Shown: one piece after another, positions 30,194 to 42,400 of the stretch
Layout of the letters: the number at the start of each line of letters is the position of its first letter
Position numbering within the stretch: position 1 is the stretch's first letter
DNA from: Dreissena polymorpha
Taxonomy: Eukaryota > Mollusca > Bivalvia > Myida > Dreissenidae
Direction of reading: 5' to 3'
DNA length: 64,000 bases
NCBI RefSeq assembly: GCF_020536995.1
Contig: NC_068359.1
Location: 77,371,821-77,435,820 of the forward strand
Position numbers and translations under genes: made by a program
Notes under the pieces: generated by a model
Told to the model about the DNA's origin: nothing
The model's input: only the letters and a program-made list of their open reading frames with translations
Databases searched by the model: none

Positions 30194-30608
30194 CAGTGCT
30201 CCAGCTAGAATTTGAAAAGGGCAGGTGGCTTTTTTGTCAAAAGGGCACTTTCGACGCGCAGTATTTTGTGAAAAGGGCACTTTCGACGCGCAGTATTTTG
30301 TGAAAAGGGCACGTTCGAGCGCGCGGGTGTTTCTGGAATGCTTTCTATTGCATGTTAATTTATATGTTATAAATAATTGTATTATTCCCATTATTATCAA
30401 ACCATTCAAATATAATGTCTACAATGAGGATTAAACTAATTACAATGTAATAAGAGATTTGATGTAAAAAAAAAAAAAAAAAAATTTTTTTTTTTTTTTT
30501 TTGAGGGGGGGGGGGGGGGGGGGGCAGGGCGGAGGTTCGGGGGGGCAGGGCGGAGGTTCGGGAGGGCAGGGCGCGGCGCCCTTCGATTAAGGCCTAGCTG
30601 GAGCACTG
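30194..30608. mobile_element. 415-bp hAT-like MITE in the LINE 3' UTR
   Basis: Perfect 15-bp inverted ends CAGTGCTCCAGCTAG (30194-30208) and CTAGCTGGAGCACTG (30594-30608), flanked by GTTAA on both sides (30189-30193 and 30609-30613). Inside: two and a half ~45-bp repeats (agggcactttcgacgcgc), then A-, T- and G-runs at 30463-30524 and a repeated gggcagggcggaggttcgg. No coding capacity. A 5-bp duplication with CAG ends suggests a hAT5-like family; inferred. Confidence 0.85.
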
Positions 30609-30716
30609 GTTAATACGTTTTGGTTTTAATGCTGAAAATGTAATATTGTGAAGCGCAATAGAATATGTAAATAATTTTTGCGCTATGTTAATGCTATGTA
30701 TTTGTATTTGTATTAA

Positions 30717-30970
30717 CATTAAATCTTCATACGGAATGACGTCGTTTTAATAGACTGATACACGCTAAATATGTTACTTGTTTTTTACGTAAATTTTATA
30801 ATTATTAAATACTTCATTTTTTTTTACAAATTAATCGGGCTAGTACAATTTCTGATAATCTCTATTGGACATGACATTTAATTTGTACAATATGTTACAT
30901 ATATAATTTAAGCAACTGTTGAGTATGTTGGCGTTAATTATTCATGGTTCAAACAGAAATCTCAAACCTA
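30717..30970. other. No gene seen
   Basis: AT-rich spacer. Confidence 0.35.
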
Positions 30971-30974
30971 AATT

Positions 30975-32295
30975 CTAGCACTTTTCAAGGACTTTTCAAG
31001 GCCAAATTTTCATTTTCAAGGCCAAGAACCGTTCGTTAGTTTCCTTAAAAAAATGCATTTTCAAGCAAGTTTAACACAGTAAATATCATTTATTTGCTCA
31101 AACAAATTAAAATTATTCCACAATAACTCATACATGCTATTTTTAGTTTTTGCATACATGTTTTTCATCCTTAACTCAACGAGTCTCACATTCAGTTTGT
31201 CAACCAGTTCCGGATTATCAGCAGTTCCGATTAATTTGAATTTAATTTTCCATAATGCCCCAATAAAAACAAAATGATAAGTGTCTAAGATATACATTAG
31301 GTAAAGGAATAAATTAACACAGTTTTAGCAAGAAATCTTTTGTAAATAGCTTACAGAGTGGAAAAATGCAGCAAAAAGTTAACCAGAACTGATTGAAGGA
31401 GTTATGTTTTGAAATGTGCATATGGATATAGAAGGCTTTATTATTTTCAAAGAAACTTTTTGCTGATTGAAAACAAATGCTATGACAATGTTTTGAAATA
31501 CTAAATCTGTACGTTGAATGATTTTTAATAATTTTCCGAAGGGTGAATTGAATTGGCTATTTTTGACAAAAAACTGCATATGCCGTCTGGCCTACCCTGT
31601 TATCATACAAAATAAATGTTACCCTTTATTTTTACATCTTCTCACATTGACACTAAATCCCGAAAGAAATTATTGTGGTCAAAAGAATAAACGTTTTTGC
31701 CGGGTGATTCTTAACTGGTTAAATGACTGTATGTATTTACTTTTTAAAGTTATTACAAGCAAACACATTGCTTCTCAATTTCATGTTTTCTTTGTGGGTT
31801 TCCTCTTTCTCGTGGCTTTACAAAGCACTTTCCCCCATCCCCCGACACCAATGGTCTTCATACAGACCCGACAATGTGCTTTTCGAATGTCCTTTGTTTT
31901 TCTGTACCCAGTAATATTCAGTTAACCACCCTGGTTTGAAACGACACTTCCCCATCGCTCGCGAAAATTTATCACAATGGAGAACCTCTGACGTAGTACA
32001 CATAATCTGTGACGTGTATGCATAACGTTTCGTTCTCAATAGTGTACGAAACTTATGTTTCGTACTCAACTTTTTGCGCAAAGGAATTTATGATAAATTT
32101 TCGTAATATTTCCCTAAAGAACAATTGAAGTTTATAATTAAAGCGATGATAAAAGTAATTTTGAGCAGAAATAAACATTTTCAAGGTTTTTTAACATGAA
32201 ATAAGCACTTTTCAAGCACTTTTTCAAGGCCAACCTTTGTTCAAGGGCTTTTCAAGCCTAGGACTCGTTTTCAAGCACTTTTCAAGCCCTGTGCG
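30975..32295. repeat. Region bounded by two cttttcaagg-rich blocks
   Basis: gcacttttcaaggacttttc at about 30980-31020 and a longer block at 32183-32290 (cacttttcaagc repeated, ggcttttcaagcctagg, ending tttcaagccctgtgcg). Both read in the same direction. They may be the two ends of one element or two independent insertions. Frames between them (for example 31061-31297 minus) are not recognised. Confidence 0.45.
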
Positions 32296-32986
32296 AATCC
32301 TGTTATTCAACCAAATGACTGCTTAATACAAATAGAAAGAGAAGATGTGGCATCATCAATCGTGTTTCAAGGCACTGTCATCTGCCACCCAGTGTGGTTT
32401 ATGACACCATGTTGTTAGTTAAGTCTGGACAATATCTGATCAAGACGAGATAATAGGTTTATGCAGAACAAAGGGGCAATTAAACACCGAAATACAAAGG
32501 CTTACACGATTCTAAGATTGATGCAAACAATCAAATTAAAATATTGCATTTAATTTAGTTAAATGTTTATTTAAGGTATCAACGTGTTTGTTTTCCCAGA
32601 CAAATACCATTAATTATGTCTTTTTTTATGTTGTATATTTGAAATTGATCTATTTATTGCTTGTTTTCAATCTTATTTGTTTCAGTAAAATAGAACAACT
32701 TGTTGGCATGTTGAAAAATAAAATCGTAATATAATTGTTTAAATAAAAAACGATCACGATGGTTTATGATCACACTGTATTTCTCAATGCAAACAAAATG
32801 GCGGCAGCGCTTTTGTTTTCACCGTCGTCAATGGGCACGTAACTCTTACTGACGATACTAAAGATAATAAATAAATTAGAAATGTTTTTTTTTAAATAAA
32901 TGTGTGACATCACACATGGCCTGACCCCCCCCCCTTCACCATGTCACAAACCACCTGGAGCTTGACATACTTTATGGACGGCCCCC

Positions 32987-33453
32987 TATTCTAAAACTTG
33001 ACCTTGTTGTGACACAATTAAATACCTTATAAAATGACATATATGGCTGCATGCGATTATGCAATCTAAGTATGAAATAAGTTAATATTATGTGGATTTT
33101 ACCAGCGACAAAAGTTTACTTTGAAAGGCAATACTCCTTGGAGATTTGGAGAATTGTACTTTTTCACATGGAGGCTGACATCTTGATACTCTCTAACAAA
33201 ACATAATACTAGAAATAAAAACGCAGTCATGATATTTTAGAATAGTGTTTTGGTTTATCTAGGCTATAATGTTAACACAGATAATTTGTATCTGTTCACT
33301 ATTACTGTTTACTCAATTTGAACAATATTAGTCTCTTAAACATTTTCAGTTTTGAGACTATCATTCCATCCTTGACCTTTGAACTGAAACTTGTGATGCT
33401 GCGTAATCGTACCTATAAAATCAATTCTCAACGATTTCAGCTAGGAAGTAAAG
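32987..33453 (+). promoter_or_regulatory. AGTRAP 5' flank
   Basis: 467 bp between the GGGGCCGTCC-type end and the AGTRAP ATG. It contains TATAAAA at 33414-33420 and ccttgacctttgaact at 33370-33385, the latter a TGACCTTTGAACT word close to a nuclear-receptor DR1. Promoter assignment is inferred from position. Confidence 0.3.
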
Positions 33454-33480
33454 ATGAATCCCCCACAAATCACTCTTAAA
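33454..33480 (+). CDS. AGTRAP: AGTRAP coding exon 1 (27 nt)
   Basis: Codes MNPPQITLK and ends exactly at a gtaagt donor (33481). The match to the nine-residue human N-terminus and the in-frame junction to the next exon fix the start. Upstream, TATAAAA at 33414-33420 could be a core promoter with a very short leader. Alternatively, atttcag at 33434-33440 could be an acceptor for an upstream non-coding exon. The sequence does not decide between them. Confidence 0.8.
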
Positions 33481-36400
33481 GTAAGTGTTAAGATTAAACA
33501 TTGTCCTTCCTGCATGTAACGTTATTTAAACTGTTTGTGCTGATATTTTAGAGTTGTAATTGAAGCAATTACTAAAATAGCCTCTTGTCATGATTATTGT
33601 TTTGGCTACCTACATGTACATGTATATATATCGGTATAACGTAACAAATGCATTCTATGAAGTTTAAACTCGATTGTTCTGGTTTTATGGAAAAAAAAGT
33701 TCACTGTATACATACTATGATACAATAAAAATATTCGAATGAAAGTATTGTCATGTGAGCAAATAACAACTAAAGCAAAACATCCTGAGCTCCGACTGGG
33801 GATCAGTGTGAACCAAAGACCTATAGAATACACAGATTGAAAACTTCGCGCCTTATCGGCTATCTCACGTGGTCGAGAAACTGATAAGAACACTATGGAT
33901 CAGCAGACGATTTATTCCAAAAATCAATCGGAGGAGTCCGAAGATATCCGATGTATCATGATTGCGATAAGATAGCGACGTGTCCAGTAGCAACGGCTAC
34001 AATTATTGAGCAAAGTTATGCGAAAATGTTACGGCGCTATAGAAAGGCAGCTGTAACTTGGTCAATAATGATCCGATTTTTATAAAATAAAGTTTCATAG
34101 AAACATGAGTAATTATGCTTTTACAAAATCTCAATTCTATTAACCTAAAATAAGAAATTATAATACCGCGATCGTTGAAGTAATAGCGCTATAAGAATTT
34201 CCAAATCATGGCGAGAATGCGATTGAATAATTTATTTGAAAGGCTTTTGCTGATAAAATTTTCTTGTATACATTTTTAATTCAAACATTTAAAACCATAT
34301 AAAATAATATTATTTCAAAACGGATAGATATATGTGGACACATAGATCTAGGTCTCTGATAAAAACAACATTACAGTATAATAAATGCTAATAGTATGAT
34401 CGTTCGATCCAAAAACGGTTTCAGTTAGTCTTATTTCAATATTGATTCTGTGGATTTTTTCAATTTTTTAATTCTCTATTTTACATTGAGATCTTATTCA
34501 TGAGTTATAGGTTATTAAAGTTTTGTTTGTAACCAAGTTTTTTTTTCTATTGGTAATTAATAAAAGCTATAAGTGTCATGGACTAGGATTTCGCGAAAAA
34601 GAAAAAAAAACAAACATTTCACGCGCGTGATAATTGTCGGATCAATTAGTGAACTGAAGGAGATGTTATGTTTGTATCTATTTGGGAGGAAAAATGAAAA
34701 AGTTTATCAAAAAGAACTAAAACACGTTTGACAGCAATCGTGTACAACAGAGGAAAAGAGCTTAAAATTGTACCAACATTGTAAAAAGCCAAATCCTTTA
34801 AATTGAAAATTTTCTTCTACGTTTTTGTAATTTATACTTAGATTAACATCTCTCCTAGCATAAAAATCATACTTCAACGATTTTGGATGAGAAATAGAAA
34901 AGTTTTAAATAAAGAAACAAACCACTTTGGCGACAGGTGTGAAAATGATTGAATGAAATAACAGTATAAAATTGTACAAAGGCAAAATCCTTTAAAATGC
35001 CTTATTTTCGACTACTTATTATAAATCATACCTAGATAAACATCTCACCTAGCATAACCATCTTACTTAATCAATCTGTGATGAGAAATGAAGAAGTTTT
35101 TGAAAAAAATCGTTTGGGCCTTTCAATTTTTCAACAATTATTATAAATGAACAAATCAATTGTTCTCTTTCAAAGTCAGATAAATTTATAATACCAGGGG
35201 ACAAAAATATTTATAAATTGCACTCGTCCTGCAGGACAAGTGCATTAAAATTTTCACTCGTCCTTCAAACACATGCACCTGTCCTTCAAATATGTGTGAA
35301 AGAAAGATTGCAAAGGACTGATATGACTAACAATGTTTCCTATATCACTGCTAAAATGCTGCTTACTTAGTTATTCATGCCAGCTGATCACAGAAGAAAT
35401 GTTAACTTACTTTATTTATGAGGAACACAAAATAAATAAATGAAGACAAATTTGTTTTTTCCTTTTTCTAATGCTTGCGTGCTTTCCATTTCGGATGGTT
35501 GAACATCGCTTGTGCCCCCTTTAAAGAACGCTCGTATGTCAAACATTTTTCAGATGAAATTCAGACTGGTCTAAAACCGTACTTCGCAGTAAACTAATTC
35601 TTTAAAAAAATCAATACTTACAGTGAATGAAGTCAGATGGTTCCCTGTCAACATGGACGCGCAAAGTTTACACCAAAAAGCCAATATTTACTCGGGACAC
35701 AGTCTCGCATAACAACGCGCACCTGCTATATGAAATTTTCAATTACGATTTCTGGTTCATTATCTTTCTACTTTCGGAATAGATATGCTTTAAGAAATGA
35801 TTTTATCTAATGAAAAAGAGTCTTACTGGTCAGAAAATATATATTTTAACATCAGTTTTTGTTTACTCGTCCTGTAGGACGAGAGCTTTAGGGAAATTCA
35901 CTCGTCCTTTCAAGATTTCACTCGTCAATACGAGCGGACGAGTGGAATTTTTGTCCCCTGAATACATAAGAATAATAACTACCAAAACCTGAAGCATTAT
36001 TAACAAAGAAAATAAAAACTTATTTTTATTAAAAAAAAAAAATATTCAATATGTCTGTTTGCGGCGACCGACTTTGCCCATAATTGATTGCTTTAAAACA
36101 AAATGGCCGACAGTAGCTGGAACAGAGAAGAATCTACAGGTACACCGGCATCTCCAAAATCGATGTCACGTAACCCGCGTCCGCTGTTAGATATTATCGC
36201 ATATCGCTATCGCGAAGACGAGAGTTTCCAATCTGTGTTATCTATAGGTCTTTGGTGTAAACGTGTGACTTCCAGAGTGGTAGGCAGACACTCTAACCGT
36301 GTCCTTAAAGAGCTAGCCCAATAGCAAGGCTGTCCAAAGTGACCTTTAATCACTTCACAATGGAAGGCATATTGTACTTTGAGTCAGAGTAGTGAATTTA

Positions 36401-39400
36401 CGGTATTTGATGATTTTACTTTTTTTATTTGAAAAACCTACTACTGCATTTCAAGAATTTATCCGACCTGCACACACATTGATAACCCATAAAGGTCAAC
36501 ACGATTGATTTAAAACATGACATAATGAGGGTGCAGGATCAAAGTCATGTGATCCTGCACCCTGACAAGTATGTAACGTCTGGTAGACTTTTTATAGCTT
36601 CAGAGAACAGGTCAAGTGATTAGTATATTGTACTATAAAAGCTGCTTGCTGGTTTGTTAAGTTAAGAGGCACCTTATAAAGCTCTTTGTACTCAATTATA
36701 CATATAAGTTGTGTCCTGAGAAAACTGGGCATAATGCATGTGCATAAAGTGTCGTCCCAGATTAGCCTGTGCAGTCCGAACAGGCTAATCAGGGATGACA
36801 CTTTCTGTCTAAATTGGCTTTTTGCTTAGAAGAGGCTTCAATTAAACAAAAAATGTCATAAAAGCGGAAAGTGTTGTCCCTGATTAGCCTGTGCAAATTG
36901 CACAGGCTAATCTGGGATGACACTACGCACATGCATTATGACCAGTTTTCTCAGAACGCGACTCATATTACCAGAGACGTATGTCTCTGATATTACTGGG
37001 TTATTCTTATTACCATTTGTTTCCAAATTATTATTAACCGGTCATTATTTATGACAAATTTAAATATTTATGCCCCCCTTCGAAGAAGAGGGGGTATATT
37101 GTTTTGCTCATGTCGGTCTGTCCGTATGTCCGTCCACCAGATGGTTTCCGGATGATAACTCAAGAACGCTTAGGCCTAGGATCATGAAACTTCATAGGTA
37201 CATTGATCATGACTCGCAGATGACCCCTATTGATTTTCAGGTCACTAGGTCAAAGGTCAAGGTCACGGTGACCCGAAATAGTAAAATGGTTTCTGGATGA
37301 TAACTCAAGAACGCTTATGCCTAGGATCATGAAACTTCATAGGTACCATACATTGATCATGACTCGCAGATGAACCCTATTGATTTTAAGGTCACTAGGT
37401 CAAAGGTCAAGGTCATGGTGACTTGACACAGTAAAATGGTTTCCGGATGATAAATCAAGAAAGCTTAGGCCTAGGATCATGAAACTTCATAGGTACATTG
37501 ATCATGACTGGCAGATGACCCCCATAGATTTTCAGGTCACTAGGTCAAAGGTCAAGGTCACAGTGCCAAAAAACGTATTCACACAATGGCTGCCACTAGA
37601 ACTGACAGCCCATATGGGGCGCATGCATGTTTTACAAACAGCCCTTGTTTTAATCTGATTTAATCACAAAGTGGAAAGTGATAAGCTGGTCTGCAGTCAT
37701 CTTTAAATTTATAAGAATTTTGCATTTTTATATAGGTACATGTACCTCTTCTTAAACCTCACTTCCTTTTGAACCATTTAATATTGTTAATTTATGTATA
37801 TTTTTGCACATGATTACTACTTTAAAGTAATGTCATAATTACCCCAACACACACTTGTTTATTTAACCACAAGTATTATTGATGTTTTTTATGCACACTA
37901 CACAATCATGTCATTTAAAAGTAATCACCTGATACATAATAAAGAAACGGATGATCTGAAATAGGATTTTTGGAACAAGGGAGTGTGTCCGATTTTTATT
38001 ATATTTAGAGCAAAGTTAAAATGTCGATTTTAGCAGACAGGTTTAATTGTACACCTCTGCACAGCAACTTGTTGGCCAGTTGGTTAGCTAACTACATATT
38101 AGGTTTCAAACCCTTTTCCACTCAGAAGCAAAGTGAAAATGGTTATGTGAAAACAGCATAAAACTCGCAGCCTGTTCAGGTTTATGCTGTTTGCTGCTCA
38201 TCAGCATCTAAGGGTTGGAATTGCAGCCTTTAAAACTGGAATCTAGTAGTAAAGGTCTTTAATTAAATTTAAGTTTCTAAAGGACAACAAATGCATCAAA
38301 ATGAATCCCGGACAATCGCTGCTACGGACAATCACTTCATGCTTAATTAGACAGGGCGGACAGTCGCTCCTACGATGTTTTGACAGGGCGGACAGTCGCT
38401 CCTACATTATTTTGCCAACCCGGACAACCGCTCCTACATTATTTTGACGATTTCTTAATCAGCATGTCTATGATTATTAAAATAGTGTGTTAAAGTGATA
38501 CTGCACGATTTTTATATGTGTTAAATTGTTATATATTGATAAAATGCTTCATGTATACGTTACAATAACACAAAATAGACAAGAAAAATGATAAATTGAA
38601 GACGAAATCCATAAAATGCAACGTGCTGGCGAATTCGACTGTACAGACATTTTCGACTTCACAGTCTGCTAAATTACATATAAAGAATCGACAAACTGTA
38701 ATATAGTTTCTTAATAAGTAAATTAATTAATAAAAATCACATTGATCGGCTCATTGTGAATCTGCTTACTGTTAACAAGTTGGCAAATTTATATGTCGGT
38801 TAATTATAGGTGTTAGCCTTTGATCAGCGTATAATACGTTTTGCCGTGGAGTCAAAATAATGTAGGAGTGACTGTCCGGGTTGACAAAATAATGTAGGAG
38901 CGACTGTCCGCCCTGTCAAAACATCGTAGGAGCGACTGCCCGCTCTGTAAAATTTAGCGTAGGAGCGATTGTCCGTAGGAGCAATTGTCCGGATACCCAT
39001 CAAAATACGTATCTATTAAAGTGGTAAAGGGTTAATACCTCACATTACTGCAGAGTGTAAAAGGCACTATTACTAAAATAGTGAACAAGTAAGCTTGGTT
39101 ATAGGAACTTGGGGAAAAATTAAAACATATTTGATCCTGTAATAATTGCTTATGATCCATACCAGGCTACGCTTTATTTCTATAAATTGCTTTGAAATAC
39201 TTCAATTGCTATGTTTTCAGTTGATTGTGTTCTTCCACTTCATCTTTACAGTATGGTAAGTCAGATTTAATGGAATGTTTTAAAGGTACTTGTTAATAGA
39301 TTGCTTGTGAAACATGTCATTAAATAAATTAACTAACAATCAACATCAATATTTTACATAATAGTTAGGTATAGTGTATTTTATAGGAAGTAAAGTTATA

Positions 39401-42400
39401 GCATGTTAATGCTTACTAAAACTTGTTTTTATGTGTTAATTGTCAAAGGTGCATTTTTGATTATTAATCATTCATTTTAAGTGACATGCAATACTGTTCC
39501 CGAATCACAAAGCTTGAGCTTTCAAGTGCTTGCACTTATGGTCTTTAGGTTTGTCACCAATTTTGTCAAAGTACCGGTATATGTAATGATCAAACTTTGT
39601 GTTGTTTTATCTTGCAGGGCAAGCCAGATTGGATTTCTTGGTCCATCATATGTATACATGAACCTGTTTACAATGTCACTGGGGGTTTGGAGCATCGTGC
39701 ACCACGAATCTGCTGAGCCAATCTTTATGGTAAACATTATGAATATTACCACAGTCCATGATTGGATGATAAGCTCAATTGGACTATCAATCCAAAGATC
39801 AGGGTTAAGTTAAAATCTATCTACTGGTATATAAGCTCGATTGCATCAAAAGTCTACTTAACCCTTTGCATGCTGGGAAATTTGTCGTCTGCTAAAATGT
39901 CGTCTTCTGAATTTGTAAAATAAGCATTTTCTTCATTTTTTTTCAAAGAATACTATCAGAATAGCAAACAGTTTGGATCCAGATGAGACGCCATGTTCTG
40001 TGGCGTTTCATCTGGATCCAAACTGTTTGCAAAGGCCTTTAAAATTCGGTTCCCGCACTGAAAGGGTTAAGGCTTATTTGAAAAATTCTCTAGTGTGTTT
40101 CCTGGGACTAGAAACAGTACTTGATGTCTCTGGTGGAGATCTAAAGAAAGCTCCCACAGTGGGATTTAACCCATGACCTCCCGGTTGCTAAGCGGACACC
40201 ATATCCACTTCGCCAGACAACCTTCAGAGTTTGACATCTGGCCCAGCCACTTAACTTGTGTAGGTTCATGAAATCATTTCTTTGAATATTTTTCTCCTAC
40301 CTCTCATTCAGGTAGGTCAGTTGTCAGTTACTGGAACAGTATATGCACTTAGCATCTATCCTACGAAAAGGGTACACTGACAGACACAATATGACTGAAA
40401 TACTGTTGAAAACTGCTTGAAGTTCAACTTAACCACCAAACCACATTTTCTAAATTTGCTAGGATTTTATTTTTTGCTGTGAAAGTGTGCAGGCATTTCA
40501 AAGGATGCTTTAATTCCTTGTTTAGCCAGATTGATCCAACAATGGTTGAGTCAGTGATCTTTTCCTATCTTTTATAAAGTACCCGTAAAGCGTACTTTTC
40601 CATTGGAGGAAAAACTACAAATCTGAAATGTAGTAAAAAAAAATTCCAAAAGAAGGGAAATTTTCCACAAATGCATGATCTGCGAGTGAATAAATCAAAT
40701 GAGCACTGAAATTGAACATTTCAAGCCCAAAGTCATGTAAATGAATATTTAAATTGGTTTTCAGGTTTTCATGTGCTAATTTTTAGAAAACCAGAGGTAC
40801 AGTATTGACATAGCCAGCTTGTCGTCCGCTGTCCGGCTTCTGCTGTCCGCCGTCCACGTCGTGCTAAAAAATTAACATTGGCTCTAAAATCAAAGTGCTT
40901 CCACCTACAACTTTGAAACTTTATATGTAGATGCACCTTGATTAGTTCTAAACGCCACACCCATTTTTGGGTCACTAGGTCAAAGGTCAAGGTCACTATG
41001 ACCTCTAATATAAAACTTCTGACAAACTTTCATTTATTCAAAACTGCACCCACAGCCGAGGGTTGGCACCCGCTATGCGGAGCTCTTGTTCCACATTCGT
41101 AGGGTACTGGTACTTTTCCTTATTAGGCAAATAAAATCCTTGCAGTGTGGGCCCAACTTGTTACTTGATCATTCATCAATATTAAAATAACTTGCAATAA
41201 ATGCTTAAATGAAGACAGTCCATTATGAGTGACCTAAGTCCTTAGCTTAAAGGATTGAGTTCACACTTAGAGGTCAAATTTGAAATAACATAACTTGCAT
41301 GAACTAGTATTTTATGATTAACAATGTTTTTAGCCAGGTTTCAGACAAAGTTGAAAATCCTGATTATTAAAATAGAATATGGCGTGTGGGCTGGCAACAT
41401 CAAGAATTTGGTTTCTAGTTGATAACTTTATTTTACCATGACAGATCATGATGAAACTTTAAATATATCAATCTTGCATTGAGCCATTCATTGGGATTGT
41501 ATTTTAGGCATGTTGGGTCACGGTCATCAGTAAAATTGTCAAAACTGCACCATTTATGTTTTTCCTACAATGAGGGTATGTTAGGCTGAAATGTTGTGTG
41601 TAGATAGCTAACATGCAGACCAAGCCTAGGATTACAAACGTATTTTCACGCATTTGATGTCACTTAGAAAGTTATTTTTAATTTAGGACTTTTCTTACTA
41701 GAATCAAGTTTTTAAGGCTTCATTTCCAACCCTTAGATACTGATGAGCAGCAAACAGCATAAAACCTGAAAAGACTGCAAGTAACTCACAGGCTGTTCTG
41801 GTTTTATGTTGTTTGCTCATAAATATCTTTTGTGGTGTTTATTTGATTTTAATGTTCACCATTTTGAGTCTTTGCATGTCATTTGTAAGGCACTTGTCCT
41901 AAGCTCAGAGGTAAAGGTCACACTTAGTGGCTGAAGGTCTAATTTAGAACATATGTACAGGTAATGAGGCTGGTCCAGAGTGTAACTTCATCATTCATTA
42001 TTCAGTGTTTTGCATACATGTAAATGTACAAATAAAGGTGGTTGGTTATGCTTCAAGGTCAATGTCACACAATGGGGCAGGGCAGAGCGTGTGGGTGCTG
42101 GTACATCATTACACACAATTATATTGTAAGAACTAAAATGACCACCTATAGTCCTAGAAATAGGAATGCATTGACTCCCCAGTGACTACTATAAAATACT
42201 GCATTGACTCCCCAGTGACTACTATAAAATACTAAACATGTTGTGCAAATGATTTTCAGAACCCTTAAAATCACAGTCATCTTTTGTCTTAGCAAGTAAA
42301 CTTTTGTGGAAAAAACACGTTATTTATTTAATAACAACACTTTACACTTGGGGACTTTTCTAACACATCACTTTTCAAACTTGAATATCTCAGTTATGAG

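Larger units (their letters stand above)
26900..30716 (+). mobile_element. L2/CR1-like non-LTR retrotransposon (LINE), nearly full length
   Basis: Contains, in order: an N-terminal leader (SLKKHNLLKYRGKGAGCP near 27080-27125), an APE endonuclease, a reverse transcriptase, the C-terminal region typical of L2/CR1 elements (KLHWLPVEARMMFKVLVVVY, then GPKWWNNLPEYLKACQSEAS), and a 3' UTR with agcgcaatag / tgcgctatg and a (tttgta) tail at about 30700-30716. The 3' UTR is interrupted by the insertion at 30194-30608. The 5' boundary is not defined. Confidence 0.85.
24508..32986. mobile_element. Putative composite DNA element bounded by GGGGCCGTCC inverted ends
   Basis: GGGGCCGTCCATACAGTATG at 24508 is mirrored by catactttatggacggcccc ending at 32985. 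Both ends continue inward with C-rich tracts and gtcacaaac-like words. Between lie a LINE, MITEs and unassigned AT-rich sequence, but no recognised transposase. It may be one old large transposon swollen by insertions, or two unrelated solo ends. No clear target duplication. Confidence 0.35.
33481..39220 (+). other. AGTRAP intron 1 (5.7 kb)
   Basis: Gene-free apart from the unassigned frame at 36103-36324. Holds five insertions listed separately (35195, 36714, 37068, 38109, 38303) and an inverted pair at 33811-33860 / 36205-36260. The stretch 33900-35190 is AT-rich with no recognised feature, though gaagtttt-aaa-aaa words recur at ~34910 and ~35090. Confidence 0.6.

Noticed and set aside
39481-39813. 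110-codon frame including AGTRAP exon 3 as a complete gene
   Set aside because: Only 39618-39729 is exon; the frame extends through intron on both sides.
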